From contig CM055205.1 in the NCBI GenBank assembly GCA_029224185.1, positions 14,145,961 through 14,209,960 on the forward strand: a DNA stretch of 64,000 bases. The letters run 5' to 3'. Below are positions 53,617 to 64,000 of the stretch, one piece after another. Source of the stretch: Karalla daura (Eukaryota; Chordata; Actinopteri; Chaetodontiformes; Leiognathidae). Position 1 is the stretch's first letter; each line of letters opens with the position of its first letter. The notes under the pieces are model-generated. The model did no database searches. It was not told the origin of the DNA and saw nothing but the letters and a program-made list of their open reading frames with translations. Both the position numbers and the translations under genes were made by a program.

Positions 53617-54937
53617 GTAGGTTCAACATGTTGGCTCTACTATTGGTGTTTTACATGTCAAATATTAAAATAAGGCATTCAGATTTCTCCAAAAGAGTCG
53701 ATCTCAGGATATGTGTGAGACTAGATCCTTGGTTGTCCAACTTGCAGTATAAGACTTGACAGACAGACAGACAGATATCCTTAGGACTTTTAATGAACAT
53801 CACACAAAATCTTGAAAAGACTCCTTACCTTTTGGCTACATAATGTCTTACTAAATGAGTCAATCACAGCCATTGCTGCTACTTTTATACTTGTACTCCA
53901 TATACTTCTACTACAATTACTATATCCGATCCTTTTGTACTTCCAGCAACCCTGTAACAAAAGAATAAGTAACAGTGTCCTTATTTTAGCGTGTCTTAAA
54001 AAGGCTTCTAGTTGCAACAGCTTCACCACATTAATGTTCATGATTGTAGTGAAATTTCCTCTGAATTTCCTCAGAAACTGATAGATAGATTTAGCAACTG
54101 CTGCTTACTATTTCAGTAAATGGACTTTTCTGCATGAATACTATGTACTGGGTAATGGCAGGTATAACTCTTAAGTACTAAGATGCAGACAAACAGCTTT
54201 TCAATATTGATGTGTTTAAGTTTGTCTCAAAGGCCTGGAATGGATGGAAGGATGGATGGACAGATGATATTTGTGCAAAGTTGTTGGCCTGAGGTATTGA
54301 GTGAGTTCTTAAATATTTATCGAGCAATGAGTGTTCAGTGTACAGTGGTTTCCTATTCTCCTGCTTTAGGATTTCTAAGAATCAATCACATGGAAGGCTT
54401 GATTTCCTGATCTGTCTGTGCTGCTGTGTAGGGTGACACTCACGAAACCGGATGAGCAAGCTCTGACAAAGGTTACGGACTGTATCCCACAATCATAGAA
54501 ATGATGGATGGTGGCTGGAGATCCACGAGCAGCTTCCTCCGGAGGGATCGAATCCCTGTAGCCAGGCTCCAAAATCTCATGGAAAGCCTCAGGGTGTCCC
54601 AGTGGTCATGAAGTGTGGTTTAATTTTAAGGTGACCTAGAATTAACACCGATTGCCCATCATGCGTGTCATTCTCATGGAGGATCTATTGACTTTACTTT
54701 CAGTGCTAAACAATGTAGTTCCTGGAATGAGTGGTAACTGGAGCTGTACAAATCTAGCCTTGTGTGTTTGAGCCCGAATCAGTAGGAATCAGATATTGAG
54801 GAACAACATTTCAACACACACCGAACTGCTGCCTCGCAGTCGAGTGTGTGTGTGTGTGTGTGAGGCGAGTAGGTGCAAAAGCCAGTCGTCTGCCAGCTTC
54901 ACCTGAACCCTCCGTCTCCGTCTCTGCTCCTGTGTAG
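53617..54937 (+). other. Probable CLPTM1L first intron
   Basis: AT-rich, with a GACA tetranucleotide run near 53759 and GT repeats near 54846. No coding sequence was recognised. Confidence 0.4.
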
Positions 54938-54942
54938 ACTTT

Positions 54943-54981
54943 ATGGCCCCGTCCCTCAACTCAGGCAGGGGAACAACCTAG
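54943..54981 (+). other. Upstream ORF in the CLPTM1L leader
   Basis: ATG to TAG encodes 12 residues (MAPSLNSGRGTT) and ends 19 nt before the CLPTM1L start codon. It is only relevant if the leader starts at or before 54938. The short distance would limit reinitiation, so it could dampen translation (inference). Confidence 0.4.
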
Positions 54982-55000
54982 AGCGCCCAACACTACCGTC

Positions 55001-58000
55001 ATGTTCCTGAAGACGTCGTTCAGCACCCTGGTGGTGGGGGCGTTCATGGTGTACGTGCTCCACACCTGCTGGGTGATGTACGAGATCGTGTACACTAAAC
55101 CCTGCGACAGCCCCAAGGGAGACAACTGCATCACGCCCTTCCTGGCAGGCAACCCAAAACTACAGGTCAGTGAAGCAGAGGGAGGCAAGCCCTGGTTTTG
55201 ACTTTCAGTATCTAGTTGTCTCTATAATTGGCAGAACTAGCAAAAGCCAGCTGAGACGAGTAGCATTACGCCTAATAACATGGCTGATCTATCTCTCTTT
55301 CTCTCTCTCTCTCTCTCTGGATACAGTTGAGTATCTACACAACACTGCAGCGGAACGCGGTAGATGGACACACCCTCATCTTCAAAGATGAGGAATTTGA
55401 CGTCAACAGCACGTTTCAGAGGTTGGTTCTGCGCTTTTTAGAGTTTTTACAACAATATGAGGTTTTCCTGCCTCTCCTCCCATCATCCTGTTCCTCTGCA
55501 GGACCGTGAAAGTCTCCCTCCCCAAGAAGACCCGCGACAATGGAACGCTCTACGCGCAGGTGTTCCTCCATCAAGCAGGCGTGGCCCCGTGGATGGATTC
55601 ACACCGGGTCCACCTGGTGGCTGAACTCACCACCTACATGGTCCCCAAAACGCCTGAAATCTCACTGATATCCGGGGAGGATGAAACTCAGGTTCGCAGC
55701 TGAAGAGTAACAGTTACGATGTGTTCGTAGGTGGACATGTGATTAGAGCCTTCTGTTGTAACAAGTCTGTCTTCTATTGCAAGCTATTTATGCGTCAAAC
55801 CTAACTGTTAAGTTGCTGAGAGCTCTGTCTGTGTGGTCACTCAGGGTCAGGAAGAGGACAGCCAGCAGAAGAAACAGCGAGACAGTAAGGCCGCGGCCGG
55901 GGCTCCAACCTCCAAGTCGGACCGACCAGAGTCTCACTGGCGCAGCCGTCTGACGCTCAACGTCGTCAGCGATCACTTTGTGTTCGACAAAGGACACCTG
56001 CCCAGCGACGTCTACAGATACATCAAAGTGTAAGATTGCAGACACAAACAAACACACACACACACACAGTGAATGTCCATATCTCTGAATCTGGAGGCAT
56101 CAGGGTATGTTTTGATTTTCTGTGTTTCAGATATAAAAATGGGGAAAAGATGGTTTATCTACCTCTGCTGTTTGTTGATGAGCTCAGCAACCGTGTCAAA
56201 GACCTTGTGGTAAGAATGGATGTTTCAATAAATGCGATAGAAATGTCCTCTTTCTTCTCTCTGTCGCCCCTAGTGAACTTGTTTAAAGGGGAGCACAAAC
56301 ATTTACAAAACAAAGCAACGATTCAAGGTCCGTGTTGCTGGTCCTTTCGATGACCCCCGGATGTGAATTTCATCCCGCTTTTGCAATGACCTCATGCCTC
56401 AGATATTTCAGATGTTTCAAATCATCCACCATTGCACATGTAATATAAGAGAGATACAAGATCAGAACATCAGCACCTAAGAGTAAGATAGAGTCCTAAG
56501 TGTAATTGTTAAATGTGTATGTATGTGTGTGTGTGTGCGTGTATAGAAGATCAACAGCACTTCCACAGAGCTCCCTCTGATTGTCTGCTACGACCCTATT
56601 TCTCTGGGAAAGCTTCGATTCTGGATCCACATGCAAGAGGCTGTTTACTCTCTGCAACAGCTCGGTATGTTAAACTTTCTCACACACACACACACACAGT
56701 TGCATTTCCCTCCCTTGTCTTACACACATTTTCCCCCAATCACCCACTCACCAATGCTGTGTCTGCGTGTGTGTGTGTGTGTGTCACAGGCTTCACAGAA
56801 AAGGATGCCGACGAGATCAAAGGGATCTTTGTGGACACCAACCTGTACTTCCTGGCTCTGACCTTCTTTGTGGCTGCCTTCCATGTAAAAAGAACTTCCA
56901 TGATAAAGAGAACTTCTCACATAAGTTTCAGCATGGCTCATTTGAAGAAATGTGGTGCAGACCTGACTGAAAATGAGAGGCACTGATTTGCATTTCTGGT
57001 TGCTTCCTCAGCTCCTCTTTGACTTCCTGGCATTCAAGAATGACATCAGCTTCTGGAGGCAGAAGAAAAGCATGGTGGGCATGTCCAGTAAAGCAGGTGT
57101 GTGGCTTTAATCTCATGAGAGGCACAGGCTTAGAACTTAGACAGTTAATCTGTGACTGTTTGCCTACAACAGTGTGAGGCTTTTAGTCAATGATTCAGAA
57201 GAGTTTCCTGTTTGCTTGGCTCAACCTTTTGCTCCGGAGCTTGTCTTTATCTGGTTCGGAGGGACGGCTCCGCATCTGTGTCTTGGAGCAAGACAAAACT
57301 GCAAAGCCGACTGAGTGTAACAGTTGGTGTTGTGTGTTTGCAGTGCTGTGGCAGTGTTTCAGCACCATCGTGATCTTCCTGTACCTGTTCGACGAGCAGA
57401 CCAGCCTGCTGGTCCTCATACCCGCCGCCGTCGGCAGCATCATCGAAGTAAGAGGCTTAAACGTCCACACGTCGCGGTCGGAGCTGAGCAGAAACGTGCA
57501 CTCGAATCCGACTCTTAAATAGCTCCAGATGTCATTGAGTTGCGCAAGATTTCGTAATCTGAAATATCAACATTTACCTCACATCCTCTTGGTTCTTTTC
57601 TATTTTGTCACTGGCACAGCTAAGAAAATAAATACTCTCGTGCATGAGTAACATCTCACATTTATGGAATGATCTCATCGTGTATCACAGGTTTGGAAAG
57701 TGAAGAAGGCCTTCAAGATCCAGGTTTTCTGGAAAGGAGGCAAACCAACAATCCTGGTGCGTGAGTGTGAATGTCAGTCTGTGTGTGTTAATGAAAGATC
57801 TTTTTCATTATCTGTGATTTTCATTTATTCATCCTTTTAAATGATCTTAATCTGTAGACGCAACACACTAGTTAAAGGCTCGTCTTGAAGCCACGATAAA
57901 CAGAAAGTGTTGGCGAGATGATGCGGCTTCGGTGCACCTCTCTCACGTCTGAGATCGTCTCATCTGTGTTTTTGTCTTCTCTCTGCAACAGTTTGGGAAG

Positions 58001-59088
58001 TTAGACGAGTCTGAGAGGAGAACAGAAGAATATGACACCCTGGTGAGACTTCAGACACTCAACCGATACATTAAACTAAAACTAAATCACAAAAACTGTC
58101 AGTAGAATGTTCAACCATGAACATTTAAGAATGAGGGTGCATTGGTCACTTTATAAGACGTGTGTTGTGTTCCTCTGCAGGCTATGAAGTATCTGTCATA
58201 CTTGCTCTACCCGCTGTGTATCGGCGGGGCCGTGTACGCACTGATCTTCCTGCGTTATAAAAGGTGGGCGTCTCTATTTGCATAATATGTCGTTAACGTG
58301 ATTATTAGTCATGTGTTGCGATGCGATGTCTCAACGACTGCTCCACGGTCGTCCTTCTCTCTGTTTCTCTTCTGGTGTCACAGCTGGTACTCGTGGCTGA
58401 TCAACAGCATGGTTAATGGTAAGCTTTAAACTTTGACAAAATGGAAAAAAAAACATCAGTTTGTCCCGTTTGCCACTGATTTCTAGTTGTCTGACTGGCA
58501 AATGTGAGGTTCTACAGCATGTTCTCCACCATTTCAGGTGTATACGCCTTTGGCTTCCTCTTCATGCTTCCACAGCTGTTTGTCAACTATAAGGTCAGTT
58601 CACACTGTAAAATCCTCAGGAAATATAAAACCGATAGATCAGATGTCTTTCAAACTTTTTCTGTCTGCCTCAACAGCTGAAATCTGTGGCGCACCTGCCC
58701 TGGAAAACCTTTATGTATAAGGTGAGAGCAAAACTGTGTTTCAGATGTGAAATAAAGTCCGTTATTGTTACTGATTTACTTATTACATTTTATTTTTTAC
58801 AGGCATTCAACACCTTCATCGATGACGTGTTTGCCTTCATCATCACCATGCCAACGTCCCACAGACTGGCCTGTTTTAGAGATGACGTGGTGTTTCTCAT
58901 TTACCTCTGCCAGAGATGGTACGCACCAACACCAAGGCCACACACACACAGACACCCATTCTCCTGATTCCTGCTTTTCAACGCTCTCTGTCCCCTCCAA
59001 CAGGCTCTACCCGGTGGACAAGACGAGAGTGAATGAATACGGGGTTTCTTACGATGAAAGCTCCAAAGGGAAGAAGCATCAGGATTAG
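55001..59088 (+). CDS. clptm1l: CLPTM1-like protein (lipid scramblase CLPTM1L), complete, 17 coding exons
   Basis: Exons: 55001-55165, 55327-55421, 55502-55691, 55845-56029, 56131-56209, 56547-56664, 56790-56884, 57012-57096, 57344-57447, 57691-57756, 57992-58042, 58181-58263, 58384-58418, 58538-58593, 58677-58721, 58803-58918, 59004-59088. All phases join: 1,653 nt, 550 aa (human 538). Residues 8-28 form an N-terminal membrane anchor (VVGAFMVYVLHTCWVMY). A luminal domain follows with VSLPKKTRDNGTLYAQVFLH and NSTFQ/NGT sequons, then several membrane segments (YFLALTFFVAAFHLLFDFLA, CFSTIVIFLYLF, YLSYLLYPLCIGGAVYALIF, YAFGFLFMLPQLFVNYKLKS, NTFIDDVFAFIITMPTSHRL). The family acts in the ER membrane, and human CLPTM1L is reported to flip glucosaminyl-PI during GPI-anchor synthesis. 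The C-terminus KGKKHQD is basic. The start matches the human LVVGVFVVYVVHTCW exon. The only weak splice site is the exon 3 donor (gttcgc). Confidence 0.95.
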
Positions 59089-60765
59089 GGAGGGATGACC
59101 ACACCCCGGTTTCTGGCCTCTGTGGTGTAGTACCTGCCTCTTCCTTCCACTGGTTCTTGCCTGGTAATCAGCTGGTTCAACAGTCCAGAGGCGGCTGGAA
59201 GAATACTTTTCCATTCCAGGTCAGTGGATGGACCAGAGGAACCAACCTCCTCCCGGTTTGGGACTCCCCTTCACCCCCGCCTCCCCTGTCCCACTGTGCA
59301 AACATCTGCTTTTCCGTCTTTTGCCGTGTGTGTGTGTGGTGTGTGTGTATGTATATGTATGTGTGGGAGGGCATTTCCCATGTTTTGCCGTGTGCAGGAC
59401 AGGAAGTGCACTCAGAAGAGCTGCAGTAACTTTTCTACAGTCGATGGTGGTAACTCTGAACCTTCTCAGCCATAAACTCTTTCCCACTGCTTCATAGAAA
59501 CGTCATGTCTCTCCACAAAATGAGACGACACTGGTGGACAGACCGAGGGCCCTCCTGTGTGGCACCCTAGGCCCCCTTTTCTTCCACAGTCCAAAGACTG
59601 AATTGCCCCTAAGTGTGAGTGAATGTGTGTGTGTGTGTATGCCCTGAGATGGACTGGCAACCTGTCCAGGGTGTATTTGCAGGGACCCCCAGCGAAGCTG
59701 TTAAGCTCATGGATGGAAGTCCCTCTTAAATCAGAGCATTTGAGAAGGGGCCATATTTGAAGAAACAATATCCATATTTTCATTCCATTTTATTCCATAA
59801 GCACCGATCCTGGCACAAATTCAGGACAACATTCCTGGTGCAGACTGTGAAAGACATGATCTGAGGTGATGCGTATGCAGAGTTTAGACACTGTTCAGAC
59901 TGTTTTCTTACTGACAGCGAAGTTCTCTCGTAGACGGATGAAAATCCAGACTCGCGGACACGGAAAATATAGAAAAAAATGGCTGAAACGAGAGTCAAGG
60001 AAGGCACTTATGAAGTCATATATATTTCAGATACGTCTTGAAACGTCTTCTTAACCTTTTAACGCACACGATGGCTGTGATAGAAGCACAGGTAGATTCT
60101 CGCGTGTTGCCATGGCGACGGAGGCTGCGTTGCCCAAATGTTCCCTGCAGCTGAAGCAGACGGACTCGGAGATGAGGATCACCCTGTAGAATAATACGGT
60201 TGAAAACTAACTCTCCTGCTCTGTCCATTCATTCGCTCTATGATACTGACCTCGACTTCACCGTAACACAGGAGGAGTGTGCCACTGAACGTCACACTGT
60301 CCTTTCCATCCACTTCACTTTTCTAGTTTTACCTACTCAAGTATTTTGTTTAAAAAGAAAACAACAACATATCAGGGCCAAGAGAATATGTTGGTGCCAA
60401 ACATCAGAATGATTCACCTCTGTAAATTCACAGTAAATGGTCCATCTGATGGTTCTGAATAGACACTGACACTATGGATAAATGGTAGACTTGAGGCAAG
60501 TATTACTACAACTGGATTTACAGTCACTGTTTTGTTTTTTGCCACAGTTTCTTCTTTTTTTTTAATAGACTACTTCAAATCAGCCTAATCTGTCTTCGGG
60601 CACAGGATATTAGGTCAGTGTACAAAAATCAAATGTAGAGTTTCTGTTCCTGTGTAAATGTGGCCAGGAGAGATGTCAGAAATTTTGCCTTGGAATGATC
60701 TTAATTATTGTAAAAAAAAAAGATGTTTTTGGTTGAGATGAAATAAAGTTGAGCGACTGAACATA
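59089..60765 (+). other. CLPTM1L 3' UTR with poly(A) signal
   Basis: No further exon was found. AATAAA at 60742-60747 is the probable signal, giving a 3' UTR of about 1.7 kb that contains an interspersed repeat (59530-59720). Confidence 0.6.
59530..59720 (+). repeat. Teleost SINE-like repeat in the CLPTM1L 3' UTR
   Basis: CTTCCACAGTCCAAAGACTG, AATTGCCCCTAAGTGTGAGT, CCCTGAGATGGACTGGCAAC and CTGTCCAGGGTGTATTTGC are diagnostic words of the family. It probably lies within the transcript. Confidence 0.65.
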
Positions 60766-60907
60766 TCCTCTTTGTTGGATTTATTTCCTCTCCAGTTCCT
60801 CAAATGTAGCTTTAAGTCATGATAAAAGCGGGAACCATGCAAAACTGGTCCGTGCTGAAGAGAGATCTGAGCCACAAGGCCGAATCCTCCATTTACCATG
60901 TTCTAAT

Positions 60908-61045
60908 CATGGATGTATTATAAGAACTGGATACCGGACCAAACATGGTGGCCCATTCATTCCTATGGAACCCTGCTTGCTGGTGCATACGACTCATGGA
61001 TGTATTATAAGACTTATGTATCATAAGTCTTATAATACATCCATG
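60908..61045. repeat. Fold-back repeat with a perfect 24-bp hairpin
   Basis: 60995-61018 (CATGGATGTATTATAAGACT plus TATG) and 61022-61045 are exact reverse complements around a 3-base TAT centre. A third, direct copy of the first 18 bases begins at 60908. The DNA between resembles a common fish repeat (CCCATTCATTCCTATGGAA). This is most likely a fold-back or MITE-type relic. Confidence 0.75.
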
Positions 61046-61397
61046 GTTTTAATCCACATCTTTGATCATGTATTGTTGGTCATAACTGTAAGGATAAGAA
61101 TGGAAATACAAACAGCTGAAGTCTTCTGCAGGTTTGACTCATTCTTAGGGTGACACTTCTACAATTTACCCACAGCTATATTATATTCTCGTCACTGGTC
61201 TCATATCTTTATGTGAGTGTATCTCTAAGTGTGAACCACCCAGCTTCTATACAAAACTCAGTTAATCATTTGTATATGGACATATATCAAAAACATAATG
61301 AAAATTTCGCATAATAAAGGACTGACTGGAGAGCGGGAAAAAATCAGCTCCCCTCATTGAAAAGTGGCGGACGTCTGTCGTCACTACGCGTGCGTCC

Positions 61398-61405
61398 TGA
61401 CGTCA
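61398..61405 (+). promoter_or_regulatory. CRE in the RPLP1 promoter
   Basis: A full palindromic TGACGTCA in a CpG-rich block, about 55-65 bp upstream of the probable transcription start. CREB/ATF binding is the standard reading. Confidence 0.6.
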
Positions 61406-61453
61406 GAGCACGCAGCCCCGACGCAGAGTACATGTGCCATGCGCCCGCCCTCC

Positions 61454-61469
61454 CTCTTTCCTTTTCCGC
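61454..61469 (+). promoter_or_regulatory. TOP tract at the RPLP1 transcription start
   Basis: CTCTTTCCTTTTCCGC, a pure pyrimidine run after a GC-rich promoter. Ribosomal-protein mRNAs begin with C plus 4-15 pyrimidines (5' TOP), which couples translation to mTOR/LARP1. The exact start base is not known. Confidence 0.65.
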
Positions 61470-61592
61470 TGTAGGAAGCTAACGTGCCTAAGGTGTTTGG
61501 TTCTTCATCCGAAGCTAAGGCCCTTCAATCCGGCGACTAGCACCACTTTTTTTAGGCATCCGACGCTACAAACCTAAAATCTAACATCTACA

Positions 61593-63039
61593 ATGGCCTC
61601 CGTGTCCGAACTCGCCTGCATTTACTCCGCTCTGATCCTCCACGACGATGAAGTCACCGTCACCGTAAGTGTCCCCGGCTGAGCCCCCACAGCCCGGCCA
61701 ATATGCCCGCTCTCAGCCTTCTGCTGCCTGGGAAATGCTCGAAACGATAAAACTTGATAGATATTAACCCCGCCGACTTATGTTTATTTACAATATTGAA
61801 CATGAACACATTAAGGGTACTACTGTGTGTAAATATAGCCGTCCGCCGTACAAACATGGTAGCGTGTGATAGTAGCTGAGGTTAGGCCTCGTCTGTGTAC
61901 TATCGGCTTCTGGAGTCAGGTTACCTAGTAAACATGTGATGGAAGTTGGTGCAACTCACTTACCTCTCATAAAGTCATAAACAAAGTGATGCAGATTGCA
62001 GTACCTGTACCATATGTCACTCAAATTGCCGGTACCGTACGTTATTTGAGAGGGCTGGCACGTGTGTGATCTACTTGTATCATGACAAATCAAGCCACTG
62101 GGATGTCTTAGTTTAAGCTGAAACTGTCCCCATTCTCAGTTTTACTTTGGCTTCTGGCTTTTTTGTTGTCTTCGTTATATATGCTTCTTAAATCAACTAT
62201 TAACTTAAACAACTGTGTCTAATTGTCCATCTTCCCTTTCTGTAGGAGGACAAGCTGAATGCCCTGATCAAGGCCGCCGGAGTCACCGTGGAGCCTTTCT
62301 GGCCAAGTCTCTTCGCCAAGGTAAGGGAGAATGACAGCTGTCATGTCTAGATGTGGGAAGAATTCCCCATCCTTAATAATCTGACCTGTGACGATAAAGT
62401 GATGTGAAGTCTGACTTGTTTCGCAGTCACAACAGATTTTACACAAGCATCATAAAGAGAGAGCAGGATTGATGGATTATGTGTTTATATTCCATGGATT
62501 TTTTCCCTGTGTTTTTTTAACTTCTAAGCATCCAAATACATATCATTAATTTGTTATTCATTCATACATATAGCTTGACTTGTCACAGTTACATATAAAC
62601 TTTGTTGCCCCTCTGGGGGGTTTTCTTTGGGAAGCTCAGGGCCAGTTGTGGTTACAGTCTGTGCGTCACCTAAAGCTGTGTGAACTGAGTGATTCCTGAA
62701 CCTCGCGTGTCTGGTTTTCAGGCTCTCACCAGCGTGGACATCGGCAGCCTGATCTGCAACGTCGGAGCCGGAGGTGGAGCTCCAGCTGGAGTCGCTGCTG
62801 CTGGAGGAGCCGCCGCCGCTGGTGACGCCCCAGGTAACGGGACAGACATGAAGTGTTTGTGTGGTTGTGGTCTGGCGCCACATTTTTGACTTTCAGATCT
62901 CTGTAGGTGCATCTGACAGTTAATTAACCATGTTTCACCTTGTCTTACCCCCACAGCCAAGGAGGAGGAGAAGAAGGAAGAGAAGAAGGAGGAGTCTGAG
63001 GAGTCCGATGATGACATGGGCTTCGGTCTCTTCGACTAA
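61593..63039 (+). CDS. rplp1: 60S acidic ribosomal protein P1, complete, 4 exons
   Basis: Exons 61593-61664, 62246-62320, 62722-62833 and 62957-63039 join in phase (342 nt, 113 aa; human 114). The N-terminal helical domain is MASVSELACIYSALILHDDE, then VTEDKLNALIKAAGV and EPFWPSLFAKAL, which dimerises with P2 and docks on P0. An Ala/Gly hinge (GAGGGAPAGVAAAGGAAAAG) leads to the acidic end EESEESDDDMGFGLFD. That tail recruits elongation factors and is also the target of ribosome-inactivating toxins. Each exon has consensus GT/AG sites. No snoRNA with clear C and D boxes was found in the introns. Confidence 0.98.
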
Positions 63040-63063
63040 AACTGATGTTTTTTAAGAAAACAC

Positions 63064-63069
63064 AATAAA
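63064..63069 (+). terminator. RPLP1 poly(A) signal
   Basis: AATAAA 24 nt after the stop codon gives a very short 3' UTR, typical of ribosomal-protein genes. Confidence 0.85.
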
Positions 63070-63484
63070 ATAAGAAAAATTGACAGAAGCCTCCTGACCT
63101 TTTCTTTTTCCCTGCTTTGGTACAACACGACACTTCCTGTTACCACTGAAACATTTTCACTGTGCTTCTGACATGACAGACATTTTATATTAAGTTTTCG
63201 TGGCTGTGTTTTCTATTGAGGTTGAATAAATTCACATCTATTAAAACCCCATTCTGTTAAGGGACAGTGCTTGAATGCATTGTCCCAAAGTTCAGTGCAA
63301 CTTTCATCTTTGTTTTAAGTGCCAGTTCATAACAGCTGTTATCTCAAGGCACTTTACAAAGAGTGCACTTTGCACAAGAAGCTTTTTTTCTGTACATATG
63401 TCCTTTTAGTTATAAAAAAAGCACTTGAATAAGCCAGTTTTGTTTTGGAAAAGGGTGTTTTGGAGTAACAGATTGTAGGGGCAT
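63070..63484. other. Intergenic downstream of RPLP1
   Basis: AT-rich, with a repeat-like phrase TTATCTCAAGGCACTTTACA at about 63341 that is common in fish genomes. Nothing else was recognised. Confidence 0.45.
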
Positions 63485-64000
63485 AAGAACAAGAACTTGG
63501 AGGAGATAAACTAGAACTTACAATTGACAGTGAGGGTGATTAACAGACAGGATGGGGAAAACGGAGGCTAGAAACTAGAGTGAAAAAGCTTGAGGAGGAG
63601 AAGAGGCTGCAGGAAAATGAACAGGGCTGGATGAATATCGTGGCTCAGCGTGAGCAGGAGAAGGAACTGGGGGAGAAAACAGCGCTCAGAGACAAAATTG
63701 AAATTGCTTCAGGAGGAGAACAAGGAAGAGCAGGAACACAACTGTGAAGCAACTTGAGGGGAAAAAGAAACTGGTAGAGAAAAACCACATCTTAGAGGTA
63801 TCAGCAAACCAGCTCAGGGATGAGAAAAACAATTTGGAGGAGGAAAAATAGAACATAATGAGAGTGCACCAGCTCCAGAAGGACAACAAGCAATTGGAGG
63901 AGAACAAGGGACTTGAGGAGAAAAAAAACGCTCAGAGACAAAATTGAAATTGCTTCAGGAGGTGAACAAGGAACTTGAGGAGAGGGACCAGAGCTGGGAC
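63485..64000 (+). pseudogene. Frame-broken coiled-coil-coding relic, runs off the right edge
   Basis: All three plus frames alternately encode heptad-like Lys/Glu/Gln/Leu-rich peptide: RVKKLEEEKRLQENEQ and AQREQEKELGEKTALRDK in one frame up to a TGA near 63746; KLKLLQEENKEEQEHN in a second; LRDEKNNLEEEK, a TAG, then HQLQKDNKQLEENKGLEEKK in a third. At least three frame changes and several stops occur in about 450 bp. A 34-nt segment at 63683-63716 recurs exactly at 63929-63962, 246 nt apart (82 codons). Composition and period suggest a former long coiled-coil protein gene with internal repeats. I do not recognise the parent. Indels sit near A/G runs, so assembly or sequencing error is an alternative. 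Confidence 0.55.

Noticed and set aside
62321..62721. Intronic C/D snoRNA in RPLP1
   Set aside because: Partial GTGATG and CTGA words occur, but no proper C/D pair with terminal stem was found.

Overview
The window is nuclear DNA of a ray-finned fish, most likely a percomorph teleost. It contains spliced vertebrate genes with short introns, a rho-class glutathione S-transferase exon (a fish-type class), abundant CA/GA microsatellites and teleost-type interspersed repeats. I saw no bacterial, phage or CRISPR features. All gene structures were built by eye from reading frame, GT/AG splice sites and codon phase.

Layout. (1) 1-752: the first coding exon of a minus-strand rho-class GST; the rest lies beyond the left edge. 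(2) 2312-49817, minus strand: a complete 29-exon FHOD3 formin gene of about 1,556 codons. It has GBD/FH3, a linker, an acidic block, FH1, FH2, a muscle-type microexon and a DAD. (3) 21199-23330, plus strand, nested inside FHOD3 intron 5: an apparently intronless gene of 489 codons. It joins a PARP/ADP-ribosyltransferase-like domain to a 240-residue, Asp-rich, repeat-built tail, and an interferon-response-type element lies 45 bp upstream of its ATG. This is the most unusual locus here. (4) 24329-49652: three large FHOD3 introns with microsatellites and old repeats but no recognisable gene. (5) 50250-53340: intergenic repeats, a dead RTE-type reverse-transcriptase fragment and two nearly identical tRNA-His(GTG) genes. 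(6) 53340-60765, plus: CLPTM1L, 17 coding exons and 550 aa, with a probable noncoding first exon and a short upstream ORF. (7) 61398-63069, plus: RPLP1, 4 exons and 113 aa, with a TOP tract and a CRE. (8) 63485-64000: a frame-broken coiled-coil-coding relic that runs off the right edge.

The genes have separate roles. FHOD3 builds sarcomeric and stress-fibre actin, CLPTM1L is an ER membrane protein linked to GPI-lipid scrambling, RPLP1 is a ribosomal stalk protein, GST-rho acts in detoxification, and the nested gene is a candidate antiviral or interferon-induced effector. There is no operon-like relationship. The one notable arrangement is the inducible-looking gene lying antisense inside the FHOD3 transcription unit.
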